A stretch of 64,000 nucleotides of DNA from Phocaeicola sartorii JCM 17136 = DSM 21941 (lineage in GTDB: Bacteria; Bacteroidota; Bacteroidia; Bacteroidales; Bacteroidaceae), in the NCBI RefSeq assembly GCF_000614185.1, contig NZ_BAKM01000019.1, positions 41,391 to 105,390 of the forward strand, written 5' to 3'. The notes under the pieces are model-generated. The model ran no database searches. It saw only the letters and a list, made by a program, of their open reading frames with translations, and had not been told where the DNA came from. Made by a program: the position numbers and the translations under genes. This document shows, one piece after another, positions 44,537-55,116 of this stretch. The number at the start of each line of letters is the position of its first letter. Position 1 is the stretch's first letter.

Positions 44537-45187
44537 ATGAAATCATTCAGATTAATGTTAGTAAGTGCAGGCTTGTTGGTATTATGCAGCTGCACACCGC
44601 AAGGCTCCCGACAGACGGAAGCTGTTGCGGATAGTGTTTCCGTAAGTCAGGTAAATCCTGTAGTAGAAACGATGATGAGCCGCCGCAGCATACGGAAGTA
44701 CAAACCCGAGGCGGTGGAGCGTGAAAAGATGCAGACTATCATAGAATGCGGAATCAATGCTCCTAATGGGATGAATAAACAGTCATGGGAGATCCGTGTC
44801 GTGGATAATCCGGAATTTATCAATGGCCTGACTGAGATATTCAAACAGGAAAACCCGAAAGCGGCAGAGCGTCCGGGTTTTAAGAATATGTTCAATAACG
44901 CTCCTACGGTCGTGTTTATAGCGAATGATCCCGCGTATGATATGTCACCGATAGATTGTGGCCTGTTGGGCGAGAATATGATTTTGTCCGCCTGGTCAAT
45001 GGGAATCGGCTCCTGCTGCCTGGGAGGGCCTGTGCGCTTCATGAAATCACCTGCTGCGGCGGAATATATGAAAAAGTTGGGATTCAGTGAAGGGTATGAG
45101 TTGCTTTACGCCATCGCTTTCGGATATCCCGATGAGGCGCCGGCTGCCAAACCACGGGAGGTTGGTAAAGTGAAGTTTCTGGATTAG
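44537..45187 (+). CDS. nitroreductase family lipoprotein
   Basis: 216 aa FMN-dependent oxidoreductase of the nitroreductase fold. Unusual for the family, it starts with a lipoprotein signal (LVSAGLLVLCSC), placing it outside the cytoplasm. FMN-contact residues appear in SRRSIRKYKPEAV and NAPNGMNKQSWEIRVV; GLLGENMILSAWSMGIGSCCLG is the dimer/flavin region. How flavin reaches a periplasmic member is unclear. Substrate unknown. Confidence 0.88.
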   Translation: MKSFRLMLVSAGLLVLCSCTPQGSRQTEAVADSVSVSQVNPVVETMMSRRSIRKYKPEAVEREKMQTIIECGINAPNGMNKQSWEIRVVDNPEFINGLTEIFKQENPKAAERPGFKNMFNNAPTVVFIANDPAYDMSPIDCGLLGENMILSAWSMGIGSCCLGGPVRFMKSPAAAEYMKKLGFSEGYELLYAIAFGYPDEAPAAKPREVGKVKFLD

Positions 45188-45193
45188 AGATAA

Positions 45194-45227
45194 AAAATCC
45201 CGGAGGCGGCAACACCTTCGGGATTTT
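45194..45227. terminator. bidirectional terminator between the nitroreductase and typA genes
   Basis: Stem AAAATCCCG with CGGGATTTT plus imperfect inner pairing of GAGGC/ACCTT. Serves both convergent genes. Confidence 0.85.
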
Positions 45228-45248
45228 ATGGATATGAATGTAGATGGA

Positions 45249-47050
45249 TCAGTTTTTGTTGGCTCTCTTGCGTTCTGTTTCGTCAAGAATCACTTTACGC
45301 ATACGCATGCTCTTGGGAGTAACCTCTACATATTCGTCTTCCTTAATGTACTCCAATGCTTCTTCCAATGAGAATACGACCGGAGGAATGATGCGGGCCT
45401 TGTCATCAGAGCCTGATGCGCGCATATTGGTCAGTTTCTTCGATTTGGTAACATTGATTACCAGGTCATTTTCATGAACATGTTCACCTACCACCTGTCC
45501 GGCATATACCTCGTCTTGCGGATAAATGAAGAACTTGCCGCGATCCTGCAATTTGTCGATAGCGTATGCAAAGGCTGTCCCGCCTTCCATGGCAATCATA
45601 GAACCGTTGCTACGGCGTTCTATCTCACCTTTGTAGGTTGGTAGCATTTGAAACGGTGGGCCATGATCGCTTCTCCTGCCGAGGCAGTCAGTACGTTGGT
45701 ACGAAGACCGATAATACCACGTGAAGGCATATCAAACTCGATGTTTACGCGGTCACCCTGTGTCTCCATAGAAACCAGATCCCCTTTGCGGCGGGTTACC
45801 ATATCAATCATCTTGCTGGAATATTCTTCGGGTACGCTGATTGTCAGCTCTTCGATAGGCTCGCATTTCACCCCGTCTATTTCTTTGAAGATCACTTGAG
45901 GCTGTCCCACTTGCAATTCGTAGCCTTCGCGACGCATGGTCTCGATCAATACGGAGAGATGAAGCACGCCACGTCCTGATACAATCCATTTACCGTCCTC
46001 CAGTTCGCTTTTGCGTACACGCAATGCCAGGTTCTTGTCCAGTTCTTTGGTCAGGCGGTCTTGAATGTGGCGTGAAGTCACAAACTTGCCTTCTTTACCG
46101 AAGAAAGGAGAATCGTTGATAGTGAACAACATGCTCATGGTCGGTTCGTCAATAGCGATGGGTGGCAATGGTTCCGGATTCTCGAAATCGCAGATGGTAT
46201 CACCGATCTCGAAACCGTCTATACCTACCACAGCACAGATATCACCCGATGAAACGGCATCTGTCTTTTTGCGTCCCAAACCTTCGAACGTATGTAGCTC
46301 TTTGATTTTGGACTTTATCAGGCTGCCGTCACGCTTTGCCAGTGTAATGTTCATGCCTTCTTTCAGGGTGCCGCGATGCACGCGTCCCACAGCGATACGG
46401 CCTGTATATGACGAGTAGTCCAGAGAGGTGATTAACATCTGAGGAGTTCCTTCCAGTTGTTTCGGAGCCGGAATGTGCTCGATGATAGCGTCCAGCAGCG
46501 GAATCAGGTTCTCGGTCGGGGTTTTCCAGTCGGTACTCATCCAGTTGTTTTTGGCAGAGCCATAAATGACGGGGAAATCCAGCTGATCCTCGGTAGCATT
46601 CAGACTGAACATCAGGTCGAATACCATTTCATAAACTTCATCCGGACGGCAGTTGGGTTTGTCCACCTTGTTGACTACAACGACGGGTTTCAAACCGATC
46701 TGTAACGCCTTCTGCAATACGAAGCGTGTCTGGGGCATCGGGCCTTCGAATGCGTCCACCAATAAGATACATCCATCAGCCATATTGAGTACACGCTCTA
46801 CTTCGCCACCGAAGTCGGCGTGTCCCGGAGTATCAATAATATTGATTTTTGTTCCTTTGTAGTTAATTGAAACGTTCTTTGAAAGGATGGTTATCCCTCT
46901 TTCGCGTTCCAAGTCATTATTATCCAGTACCAGCTCACCGTTTGTCTGGTCGTTGCGGAACAAATGTCCCGCCAGCATCATCTTGTCCACCAGTGTCGTT
47001 TTTCCGTGGTCCACATGGGCGATGATCGCAATGTTTCTAATGTCTTGCAT
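45249..47050 (-). CDS. typA: translational GTPase TypA/BipA, one frameshift
   Basis: Restored length about 600 aa. G1 [15 protein letters not shown]2 [13 protein letters not shown]3 [15 protein letters not shown]4 VNKVDKP, then EF-G-like domains II, III and V and the TypA-specific C-terminus ([28 protein letters not shown]). It binds ribosomes and aids growth under stress. The frame breaks near 45640: HRFKCYQP then [11 protein letters not shown], restored by one C (CAACCCTAC). A broken typA is unlikely to be real, so a sequence error is assumed. Confidence 0.94.
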
Positions 47051-47072
47051 ACTATACCTATATATTTGGCTG

Positions 47073-47080
47073 CAAAGGTA
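47073..47080 (-). promoter_or_regulatory. typA promoter -7 box
   Basis: TACCTTTG on the minus strand, 22 bases before the typA start. Confidence 0.65.
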
Positions 47081-47116
47081 CGATTTTTAATTCAAAAAAT
47101 ATTTGGCTGTTAACGA

Positions 47117-50100
47117 TTATTTTTTATCTTCCGCCTCTTCTTTGTTATTAAATGTAGAGGGAGTGGTGCCATAGAAATCGACAAAGTGCTTTCTGAAGGT
47201 GGGTATGTCATTGTATCCCACCATCTCGGCCACCTCCTGGACATTGTGTTTTCGGCTTCTCAGCAACTCGGCGGAGCGTTTCAGCCGGACCCCTCTTACT
47301 AGTTCTATGATGGTGAAATTCGTGAGTTGTTTCACTTTTCTGTAAAGAGTGGGCTGGCTCATGTTCAGCATCTCGGCCAGTTTTTTCACATTGAACTCCT
47401 GATTTTGCAGGTTTTCATTGACAATATTCAGTATTTGCGTGATGAACGGGTCCTCTATGGTGACCGTTTCCGCATTCTCTTCTTGCGGGCTGTTGTCGGT
47501 GACGGAAGGCATCAGCAGTTTGGTATAAATCTGTTTCAGCTCAACCCGGCTTTTTATCAGACGCTTCACCTTGGTGCGGAGAATTTCCGGGTTGAAAGGC
47601 TTCAGAATATAGTCGTCCGCTCCCAGCTCTATTCCTTTCACTATATCTGCGTCGTCCGTCAGAGCGGTCAGCAGGATAATAGGTATATGGCAGGTTTTCA
47701 GGTCCTCTTTCAAGATGCGGCAACATTCAAAACCGTTCATGACAGGCATCATGATATCCGTTATGATAAGATCCGGTATTTCCTTACGCGCCATTCTTAC
47801 CCCTTCTTCCCCGTTTTCCGCCATGATAATATTATAGGTGGAGGAGAACAGCACTTTCAGATAGAGGCGGATATCCGCATGGTCTTCTACTACCAGCAGT
47901 TTCAGTTTGGTTTCGGGACTGTCAATGGGGTTGGCGATAATGCTGCTTGCTATTTTTTGCTGTTTCTTGTCCTCGGCGGTGATCATTGCTTTATCGGAAT
48001 CTTCCACCAGCGTCTCGGGTTCGATGAAACAGACATTTTCATTATTCTCCAGGTGCTGTTTGCCCAGGGGGATATAAAGTACCACCAGGGTTCCTTTGTT
48101 TTTTTCCTGGGTGATCTGGATATCGCCGTGGTGGGCAAGTGCTGTCTTTTTCATGATTTCAATGCCTAATTCGGGGTGTAGCCGGTTGCTTGGAGGGTTG
48201 TAATTATCCGATCCAAGGAAGATGACCGAGGATTCTTCTATCATCTCTTTCCCGTCATCCTCTATGGTGAAGAGGCAGAAATCCTTTCCGTTGATCGTGC
48301 TGGTGTTTACAGTAAAACGGATGGAGCCGGAATACGAGATATGCCGGTAAGCATTGGATAGTATATTGCTCAGCGTGAAGATGATCTTTTTCCGGTCAAT
48401 CCATATTTCTGTATTTATTTTGTTGTCCTTGTCATAATGCAGGTTGATGGGGCTGACGTTGAGCAGCTCATACGATGCACGGACCACCGTGTCGGCTATC
48501 GCGCTGGCGGGATAGGGCGCCACATTTAATTGGGGGCTGTAATTTTCCTGCTGATGAATATTCAGCAGCTGGTTGCAGATGTCCTGCAGGCTGATTGAGT
48601 TCCGGTAGGCCATTCTGGCTTTTTGCAGGAATGATTCGGGAAAGCCCGTATGGGCAATCATTTCTTTTAACGGAGCGGTGATGAGTGACAGCGGGGTGCG
48701 TAGTTCCTGTGCCAGCATATATCTGATCTGGTCGCGCAGCTGGTGGTTTTTCTCTTCTTCCTTTCTTATTTCCGTTTCTTCTTCCAGTTTCTCTTTCAGT
48801 TTTACTTCTTTGGCCTTGTAAGCTTGCCGTCTTTGTAATTTCCGGTTAAAGTACATCCATGTGAGCAGGGAAACAAAGATGACGGTCAGGATGTATACGG
48901 CGGCGGCCCATCCGCTTGCGGCCCAATATCTGTCTACGCTGATGGACAACCGGGTTATCTGCTCATCTTTGTCCAGCGGATAAGACGGGCGTATTTCCAG
49001 CATATATTTTCCGGGAGTGATATCGCTGAGCTTTATCTGATCGTCATAACTTGTTTTCCATTCTTTCTCTGTGGGCAGCAGGCGATATTTCACGGTGTTG
49101 GGCGAGGTGCCGTATTTCAAGTCACTTAAATAGAGAATCAAGTTGTTGTTATGGTAGTCTAAAGACAGATGCTCTGCCAGATGCGCGGGTCTGTCCAGAA
49201 TGACTTGTCCGTTTATCTCCTCTCCAATTTCCACTTTGTTGTAATTGATATCTATATCGGAGATGCGGAACCGGCGGTTGCTTGAGCTTTCTTTTAAGGC
49301 GCGCGGTTCGAAATAGAGCAATCCTGTAGAGTTCGCCCATAGCAATTTCCCGTCATTCAGCCGGCATACATCATAATAACTTTCCGGCAGTGCGTAGGTA
49401 TATGATGCATTGTTTTTGTTGTTCACAGTGATAAAGCCGGCATTGGTTCCCAGCCAGGTATTTCCGTTCTTGTCATCTATCATGCAGCTTATGTGTCCGT
49501 TGGACAATTCTTTTTGCAGGATCATGGTAGAGGATACGGTTTTCTCTTTTCCGTCTATTTGGATAATTTTATCGGAATAGGAGATAAACAGTTGGTTATA
49601 GTTGTTCAGGTAAAGCGCCAATACTTTTCCGGGGGTCAAGTCTCTTTCCTTTTCATAGCCGCCGGTGAATTTGATCCGTTTCCCTTCCCGGTCGGCGCGG
49701 CGTATTCCTTTCTCGGTGCCCAGCCACATGGTTCCGTCTCCGTCCTCGCACATGGCGGTTACTTCTTTGAACTCTTTTGCATAAGGTTGCGAGGCTATGC
49801 ATTCGTGTGTCTGGTGGTTGTAGATCATCACTCCTTTTTCGGTGGCAATCCATAAGTGGTTCTGCGAGTTCAGGTATAGCTTCAAGATGGAAGCGGTCAC
49901 GTCGGAGTCTGCCGTCTCGGGTTTGGCTGGTAAGTCACCGTTGCGCCGGTGGTAGGATTAACCCGGAGAATGCTTCCCTGCTCATCGCCGAACCACAGTT
50001 CTCCATTTTTATCTTTGTGCAGGCAGTAGTGGTTGCCGGGGTTGCTCTTCTCCCATAGGGAAAAGCGCAGGTAGGGGGAGACGCTTTTTTCTGTACTTTT

Positions 50101-51258
50101 ATAGATGCCGTTTTTTTCGGTGGCCAGCCAGATGCATCCGTTGGCATCTTGTTCTATGCTTTCCACATTCCTTATTTCATTGTTTAAAGGGATGCGGTTG
50201 ATCTCGTTTCCTTTGAAATTCAGTTTCAGCAATCCTCTGCCGAAAGTTCCTACCCAAAGTACATTGTTGGGCTTGTCAAAATGAATGCCGGTAATTCTGT
50301 TTTTGAGGATAGGGTCGTAGTAAGAATCATACCGGGTCAGTTCTATGATGCGGAATGGCGACTGAAGGTAGTTGTCCGTTTCAAACCTTATGGCGGCCAG
50401 TGAGGTCCATGTGGCTATGATGAATGTGATTTCATCTATTTGGATGATATCGCGTATGTCCGAATTCTGTATGAGGGATGGCTGGCTGTTGTCATTCAGC
50501 TTGCGGGATGTTTTTGTGTCCGTATTGTAGCAGATGATTCCTTGGGTCTGGCCGCAGATCCATACATTATTATTATATAGATGTATTTTCTCAATGTCGT
50601 CGGCTTGGGCAATGCCCAGGTCGTTGCCGTTTATATATTCGCAGCTTTTATCGGCAATGTCATAAAGCAGGATCTGATTGTCGGCTGTCAGTGCGCATAG
50701 AATGTCTTCGTTATTATAAAGTTTGACCACTTTTGCCTTTATATCTGTAAGCGGCTGTGCGGTCAGTCTTATTTCATCGGTATTTCTCTCAATGTTTAAT
50801 TCTACGATGGCATTGGAGGTCAGGGCGTATAGTCTGTCTTGCAGCACACAGATATCCAGTATGTCCTGCAATACCTCGGGAGCAGGCGAGGTGAGTGGCA
50901 GGTATTTCCCGCGCATCTTGTCAAAGCAGGCTATTTGGTTCAGGTTGGTAATGCGTGACCATAGCAGATTGTCCGATGTCTCATACAGGTGAGTCAAGGA
51001 GCGCGGCTCTTTTTCGATCAGGTTGTAATTATGAAAATGTACTCCGTCATAGCGGCTTAATCCGACATCGGTTCCCAGCCATAGAAAACCGGCTTTGTCC
51101 TGATGGATTCCGGTCAATGTATTGTTGCTCAATCCGTCTTTTTGGGTGAGTAGCTGGACGCCACACTGGCGGAAATAGCTTTGCGCATGAGTAGTTGTTA
51201 GGCAAAAACTACATAGTAAGGTGAGTATTAAAGATTTTATCATCATAAATTGTTTCAC
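47117..51258 (-). CDS. orphan hybrid two-component system with degenerate kinase, one frameshift
   Basis: About 1380 aa. Signal peptide MKQFMMIKSLILTLLCSFCLTTTHAQ, two-component propeller repeats (IHQDKAGFLWLGTDVGLSRYDG), Y_Y_Y domain, a membrane segment near WAAAVYILTVIFVSLLTWMYF, a kinase-like core, a receiver with Asp in LIITDIMMPVMNGFECC, and an AraC helix-turn-helix (VQEVAEMVGYNDIPTFRKHFVDFYG). The phospho-acceptor His of the HELRTP motif is Gln (AQELRTPLS; codon CAG at 48707-48709), and the ATP-lid glycines are weak (EDDGKEMIEES, HPELGIEIMKK). The frame breaks near 49915 (TYQP then ETADSDVTASIL), a lost C. No SusC/SusD pair is next to it. The fimbrial genes and a lipoprotein are upstream, so they are candidate targets. 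Confidence 0.9.
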
Positions 51259-51334
51259 TTTTATTCCCCTGTTGCCAGATTTATAATATACAATCTGTCT
51301 GATATCATTCCTTAATCTATTTTAGGAATTTCTA

Positions 51335-51342
51335 CAAATGTA
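51335..51342 (-). promoter_or_regulatory. orphan HTCS promoter -7 box
   Basis: TACATTTG on the minus strand, 76 bases before the start at 51258. Confidence 0.55.
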
Positions 51343-51424
51343 GCAAATAATATTTTCATAACCAACTAAAAATCATGGGAATATATTCTTTTTCTAGCAT
51401 CGGCTAGTCCGGTGGAAAAAGAAA

Positions 51425-51500
51425 GGGGTTGGTGTTTCATTCATGTTACTTTGTTTGCCGCTGATTACTAGGTAATTGCGCTTGAATGAAATACACCCCC
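51425..51500. repeat. imperfect inverted repeat in the gap after the lipoprotein gene
   Basis: Left arm GGGGTTGGTGTTTCATTCATG (51425-51445, one or two mismatches) pairs with 51481-51500; the centre holds a second dyad around TTACTAGGTAA. The rest of the 333-base gap (51259-51591) holds the HTCS promoter and nothing else I recognise. Could be the lipoprotein transcript end or a structured RNA. Confidence 0.5.
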
Positions 51501-51591
51501 TTGTCTGTGCTCTTTTCCGTAAAGCAGGTATGCCGAGCCCGGGACAAGGGGGATGGCGGTATCTATGATAAAGTGATTATTGTATGCTTCG

Positions 51592-52197
51592 TCATAAATT
51601 ATAGGAGAAGGCAGCCTCGTGGTTCCGGGGATTGTAGTAACCCTTTATGGTGACGGGGATCTGCATATATTTTACCTCATTGTCTATTACTTTCATATAA
51701 ATATAGCTCTGGGATTCGAACTTATAGTTTTTGGTGGCAGGATCGGTAGCCAGACTGAAGCCTTTGAGATACCATTTTATCAAAGACGAGGAGCATTCGG
51801 ACTGATATCCGCTGTAGTACAGGCTTCCGTCACTGTAGCATTTCATGTTCAGCTGGATAGTGAAAGCATATTTATGGTCTATCGTTTGCTTCATTGCAAT
51901 TTTCAGCCATGTTTGTTCTCCTTGGGGTGCGGCCTGGACATCCAGTTCTTCCTGAGCGTCAGTGTGTTTGCGGAGGGCGGATAAAATTCTCTCGGCTTCA
52001 GAAAGGCTGATAGCCGGCAACTCACTTAATTTTAAGTGATCAGCATTGTTTTCCTCGTATGTGACGCTTCTGGCGCCATACGTTTTTTCCAAAAGATACG
52101 TTGAAACGGAGTTTTCAACGGGGTCATTACCATCTGCGGAGCAGGATGCCAAACTCATCATGACGAGCATGGCAATCATTAAATGAATTGCCTTCAT
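51592..52197 (-). CDS. hypothetical lipoprotein
   Basis: 201 aa. Lipobox in MKAIHLMIAMLVMMSLASC, then a mostly beta sequence (TWLKIAMKQTIDHKYAFTIQLNMK, SLYYSGYQSECSSSLIKWYLKGF, SQSYIYMKVIDNEVKYMQIPVTIKGYY). I do not recognise the family. An in-frame ATG 28 codons upstream (52281) is rejected, because the -7 box at 52260 lies downstream of it and the lipoprotein signal begins at 52197. It sits between the orphan HTCS and the fimbrial locus. Confidence 0.8.
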   Translation of the reverse strand: MKAIHLMIAMLVMMSLASCSADGNDPVENSVSTYLLEKTYGARSVTYEENNADHLKLSELPAISLSEAERILSALRKHTDAQEELDVQAAPQGEQTWLKIAMKQTIDHKYAFTIQLNMKCYSDGSLYYSGYQSECSSSLIKWYLKGFSLATDPATKNYKFESQSYIYMKVIDNEVKYMQIPVTIKGYYNPRNHEAAFSYNL

Positions 52198-52259
52198 AGA
52201 GCTATAATTTTTATGTTTCTTTTTGATTGTTTGAATGATTGACCCATTATCATCCGCTG

Positions 52260-52267
52260 CAAATGTA
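52260..52267 (-). promoter_or_regulatory. lipoprotein promoter -7 box
   Basis: TACATTTG on the minus strand, 62 bases before the ATG at 52197; it decides the start. Confidence 0.55.
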
Positions 52268-52304
52268 GGTATTCTTTTCATATATCCAAATTATTCTTGG
52301 GCTT

Positions 52305-52340
52305 TTTTGATAAAAACACCCTCCTTTTGACGAAAATACC
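52305..52340 (+). promoter_or_regulatory. direct repeat of a candidate operator, TTTTGnCGAAAAnACC
   Basis: TTTTGATAAAAACACC (52305-52320) and TTTTGACGAAAATACC (52325-52340) are spaced exactly 20 bp apart. An inverted, weaker copy lies at 52382-52396. They lie between the divergent lipoprotein and fimbrial genes. Confidence 0.55.
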
Positions 52341-52519
52341 TGCTATATGGAGGGGGAGGAAGTGATTTTCTGTTAAAAAGGGGTGTTTCTGTCAAGGTGA
52401 AAGGAATCTCGTCCACAGGTGGGGAAAATGCCGTTGGTGCTTCGTCCGGTCGTTGGAATGTTTTTCAGGGGATGGCCGGATGAAAACAGGAGGTAAGACT
52501 GTTTTTTATTCATTTTTCA

Positions 52520-52535
52520 TTTTGCCGAAACCACC
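52520..52535 (+). promoter_or_regulatory. candidate operator copy upstream of the DUF3575 gene
   Basis: TTTTGCCGAAACCACC, 107 bases before the ATG and 63 bases before the -7 box. Same motif as at 52305, 52325, 55399 and 55421. Confidence 0.5.
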
Positions 52536-52582
52536 TCTTAATAAAGATCAATTCGCCAATATCCTGTTAAAACAATAGAGCC

Positions 52583-52590
52583 TACCTTTG
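52583..52590 (+). promoter_or_regulatory. promoter -7 box of the DUF3575-DUF3868 unit
   Basis: TACCTTTG, 36 bases before the ATG at 52627. Confidence 0.65.
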
Positions 52591-52626
52591 TGATGTGAAA
52601 AATAACTTAGCTAGAGAGAATAGAAT

Positions 52627-53196
52627 ATGGTAATACGAAGATTTTTATTTTCATTGGTGTGTCTGCTGGCTTCTTCCTTATTTATACATGGACAGATAGC
52701 TGTTAAGACGAATGTGGCGATGGATGCTGTCGCCATACCAAACCTGGGAGTGGAGGTAGGGTTAAGCAAGAAGCTTACACTGGACATCCCGCTTTATTAT
52801 AATCCCTGGAAGTACAGTGATAGCAAGATGCTGAAGCTGGTGATGGTACAACCCGAGTTGCGCTATTGGCTTTGCGACAAGTTCAATGGTCATTTCTTCG
52901 GTTTTCATTTGATGGGGGGCGCATACAATACGACCGGTATTGACCTGCCGTTCTCTCCTTTCGATGATTTGAAAGACTTCCGTTATAAGGGGCATTTTTA
53001 TGGCGGCGGCGTCAGTTACGGTTATCAGTTTGTGCTGGGCCGTCATTGGAACCTGGGAGCCACTATCGGTCTGGGGTATGCTTATGTACGCTATAAGAAA
53101 TACGAGTGTGAGGAATGTGGGGATATGCTGGAGAAATCCAACAAGAACTATTTTGGCCCTACCAAGGCCGCTCTGAATCTGATTTATGTATTCTAA
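52627..53196 (+). CDS. DUF3575 outer-membrane protein, fimbrial locus
   Basis: 189 aa with signal peptide MVIRRFLFSLVCLLASSLFIHGQ, then alternating beta strands (NLGVEVGLSKKLTLDIPLYY, RYWLCDKFNGHFFGFHLMGG, FYGGGVSYGYQFVLGRHWNLG) ending in a strand with terminal Phe, as in small outer-membrane barrels. DUF3575 proteins accompany type V fimbria genes in Bacteroides. The exact role is unknown; an outer-membrane platform or assembly factor is plausible. Followed after 12 bases by the DUF3868 gene. Confidence 0.85.
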   Translation: MVIRRFLFSLVCLLASSLFIHGQIAVKTNVAMDAVAIPNLGVEVGLSKKLTLDIPLYYNPWKYSDSKMLKLVMVQPELRYWLCDKFNGHFFGFHLMGGAYNTTGIDLPFSPFDDLKDFRYKGHFYGGGVSYGYQFVLGRHWNLGATIGLGYAYVRYKKYECEECGDMLEKSNKNYFGPTKAALNLIYVF

Positions 53197-53208
53197 AAAT
53201 AAAGGATT

Positions 53209-54668
53209 ATGAAACTTATACGCTATATACTTCTCATATTGTTGATACCCGCTACTCCGGCAGGCGCACAGGCATTGGCGGGTGGTCAGGTACAGGTCGG
53301 TAACCCGTCCATCCTGATTGGTGATAACGGACAGGTGATGATAGGAATGGACATCACGCTGCCGGCTGCCATGGAGCTTTCTTCCAACCGTGTGGCCACG
53401 CTGACTCCGGTTTTGAGGACACAGGATAACAGTGCTAACAAGGTGTTGCCCGCCATCTGGGTGTATGGACGTACCCGTTCCATTGTGCAACAGCGCGAGC
53501 GCAGTGTCCCTTCGGATGCTTATACCGTTCTCCGCCGCAAGAATGGAACGGAGCAGACGGTGAATTATTCGGCCCGCATCCCCTACGAGAAATGGATGAA
53601 CGGTGCGGAACTGGAACTGCTGGCTGCCGTGCGCGGCTGTGCCGATTGCCAGAAAGAGGAAAGCACTGCCTTTGTGACCCGTGCCCATTTGGAACGCTAT
53701 GTGGTGAAACCTGCCGTGGCATTTGTCTCTCCGGCCGTCGAGGCGGTGAAGAACCGTGCCGAGGAAGGGCGCGCTTATTTGGATTTCCCGGTAAACCAGA
53801 CCCGGATTTATCCTGACTATCGCCGTAATCCGTCCGAACTGGCTGCCATCAAGCATACGGTGGATGTGGTGAAGAATGATGCCAATACCACCATTACCGA
53901 AATAGCGATTGTGGGTTATGCCTCTCCCGAAGGCAGGTATACCGCCAATGCGCGTCTGGCTCAGGGCCGTGCCGAAGCGTTGAAGAGCTATGTCATGAAC
54001 GAGTATGGTTTTAAGGCGGATTTGTTCAAGGTGAATTCCGTGCCCGAGGACTGGGCGGGGCTGCGCGACTATGTGGCCGGGAGTAATTTGCCTCTGAAAG
54101 AAGAGATTTTGTCCATAATAGATACGAACGAGAGCGATTTTGATGTAAAGGAGGGACGCATGAAAGCCTTGGATGGCGGAAAGGTATATGCCATGTTGTT
54201 GCAAGATTGCTATCCGGCTTTGCGCCACTCCGATTACACCGTGCGGTATGTAGTCCGCGGATTCAATGTGGAAGAAGCGAAACAGATTATAAAGACCCGT
54301 CCCCAGCAGTTGAGCTTGCAGGAAATGTTTCTGGTGGCCCAGACATACGAAAAGGGGAGCGACGAGTTTAACGAAGTGTTCGATGTGGCAGTGCGCATGT
54401 TCCCTGATGACCCAACAGCGAATATAAACGCTGCCGCTATCGAACTCCAACGAGGTGACTTGCAACAGGCGGCGCGTTATCTGGACAAGGCGGATGCACA
54501 GGCGAGTGCGACGCTGAACAACAGAGGCGTGCTGAAACTGTTGCAAGGAGACCTCGACTCGGCCGAAACGTTTTTCAGACAGGCGCAAGCAAGGGAGCTG
54601 CCGAAGCCGGCGCCAACTTGAATGAGGTGGCGGAAAAGCGTAAAGATGAAGTAATTTTTGGAAAATGA
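53209..54668 (+). CDS. DUF3868 protein with OmpA-like and TPR-like parts, one frameshift
   Basis: About 486 aa restored. Signal peptide MKLIRYILLILLIPATPAGAQA, an N-terminal beta domain (residues 30-170, VGNPSILIGDNGQVMIGMDI), an OmpA-C-like domain (residues 195-300; ITEIAIVGYASPEGRYTANARLAQGRAEAL) that should bind peptidoglycan, and a C-terminal TPR-like stretch (ELQRGDLQQAARYLDKADAQ). The frame breaks near 54590; with one added G the end reads GAAEAGANLNEVAEKRKDEVIFGK, moving the stop to 54666-54668. DUF3575 and DUF3868 usually occur together beside fimbrillin genes. Confidence 0.86.
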
Positions 54669-54836
54669 CCTATTATAACAAACAGTACAATAAAAGATGT
54701 TAGAAGAAACTTGTTCTTTGTGAAAAGCGCAAGGTAAAATCCGGGGTAGAGGAGTCTATTCCCGGATTTTGAATTTTATAGGGTACTATTCATTCACAGG
54801 CTTATACTGTTCTTCTTCGATGAATTGAAAGTTCAA

Positions 54837-54924
54837 TATCCGTTAACCACGGACGTGATTAAGTCTAACCACCTAGGTGGTTAACTTTAGTCACCCTTGT
54901 GGTTAGACTTAACCACCAAGGTGG
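54837..54924. repeat. tandem array, four units of exactly 22 nt
   Basis: Units start at 54837, 54859, 54881 and 54903. They consist of alternating inverted 11-nt half-units, for example TCTAACCACCT then AGGTGGTTAAC, TTTAGTCACCC then TTGTGGTTAGA, CTTAACCACCA then AGGTGGCTAAG. Changes in one half are matched by G-U or Watson-Crick partners in the other. Confidence 0.85.
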
Positions 54925-54973
54925 CTAAGCAATTATAAACCATTCATCCACCCTATGCACAAGGCATGTAGCG

Positions 54974-55115
54974 AAGTTGGAATCCTTTATTTTTGGGCAT
55001 TCGTTAGTGAGGGCAATGCCCTCACTAACGAATATGCTACCACCACTAATAAGCACGTCATTATAAACAAGTTACAGTAAAAGTGAGGGCATGAGGGCAT
55101 TTTTGCGTCCAACTT
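54974..55115. repeat. possible small nonautonomous element with central palindrome
   Basis: Ends AAGTTGGA (54974-54981) and TCCAACTT (55108-55115) are inverted repeats. Inside, 54999-55033 is a perfect palindrome with 17-bp arms around a single A. GAGGGCA occurs in the palindrome arm and twice more at 55085-55100. No transposase frame is present and no clear target duplication is seen. Confidence 0.5.
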
Positions 55116-55116
55116 T

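Noticed and set aside
45249..47050. Real split of typA into two genes, or programmed frameshifting in the broken genes
   Set aside because: No slippery heptamers or stimulatory structures are shared; the breaks have the same one-base loss in C runs in unrelated genes, which fits sequence error.
52762..54588. A 608-codon open frame on the minus strand, antisense to the DUF3575 and DUF3868 genes
   Set aside because: Its protein is His/Gln/Arg-rich without domain-like order, and both sense genes have signal peptides, promoter and family matches. It is a codon-bias shadow.
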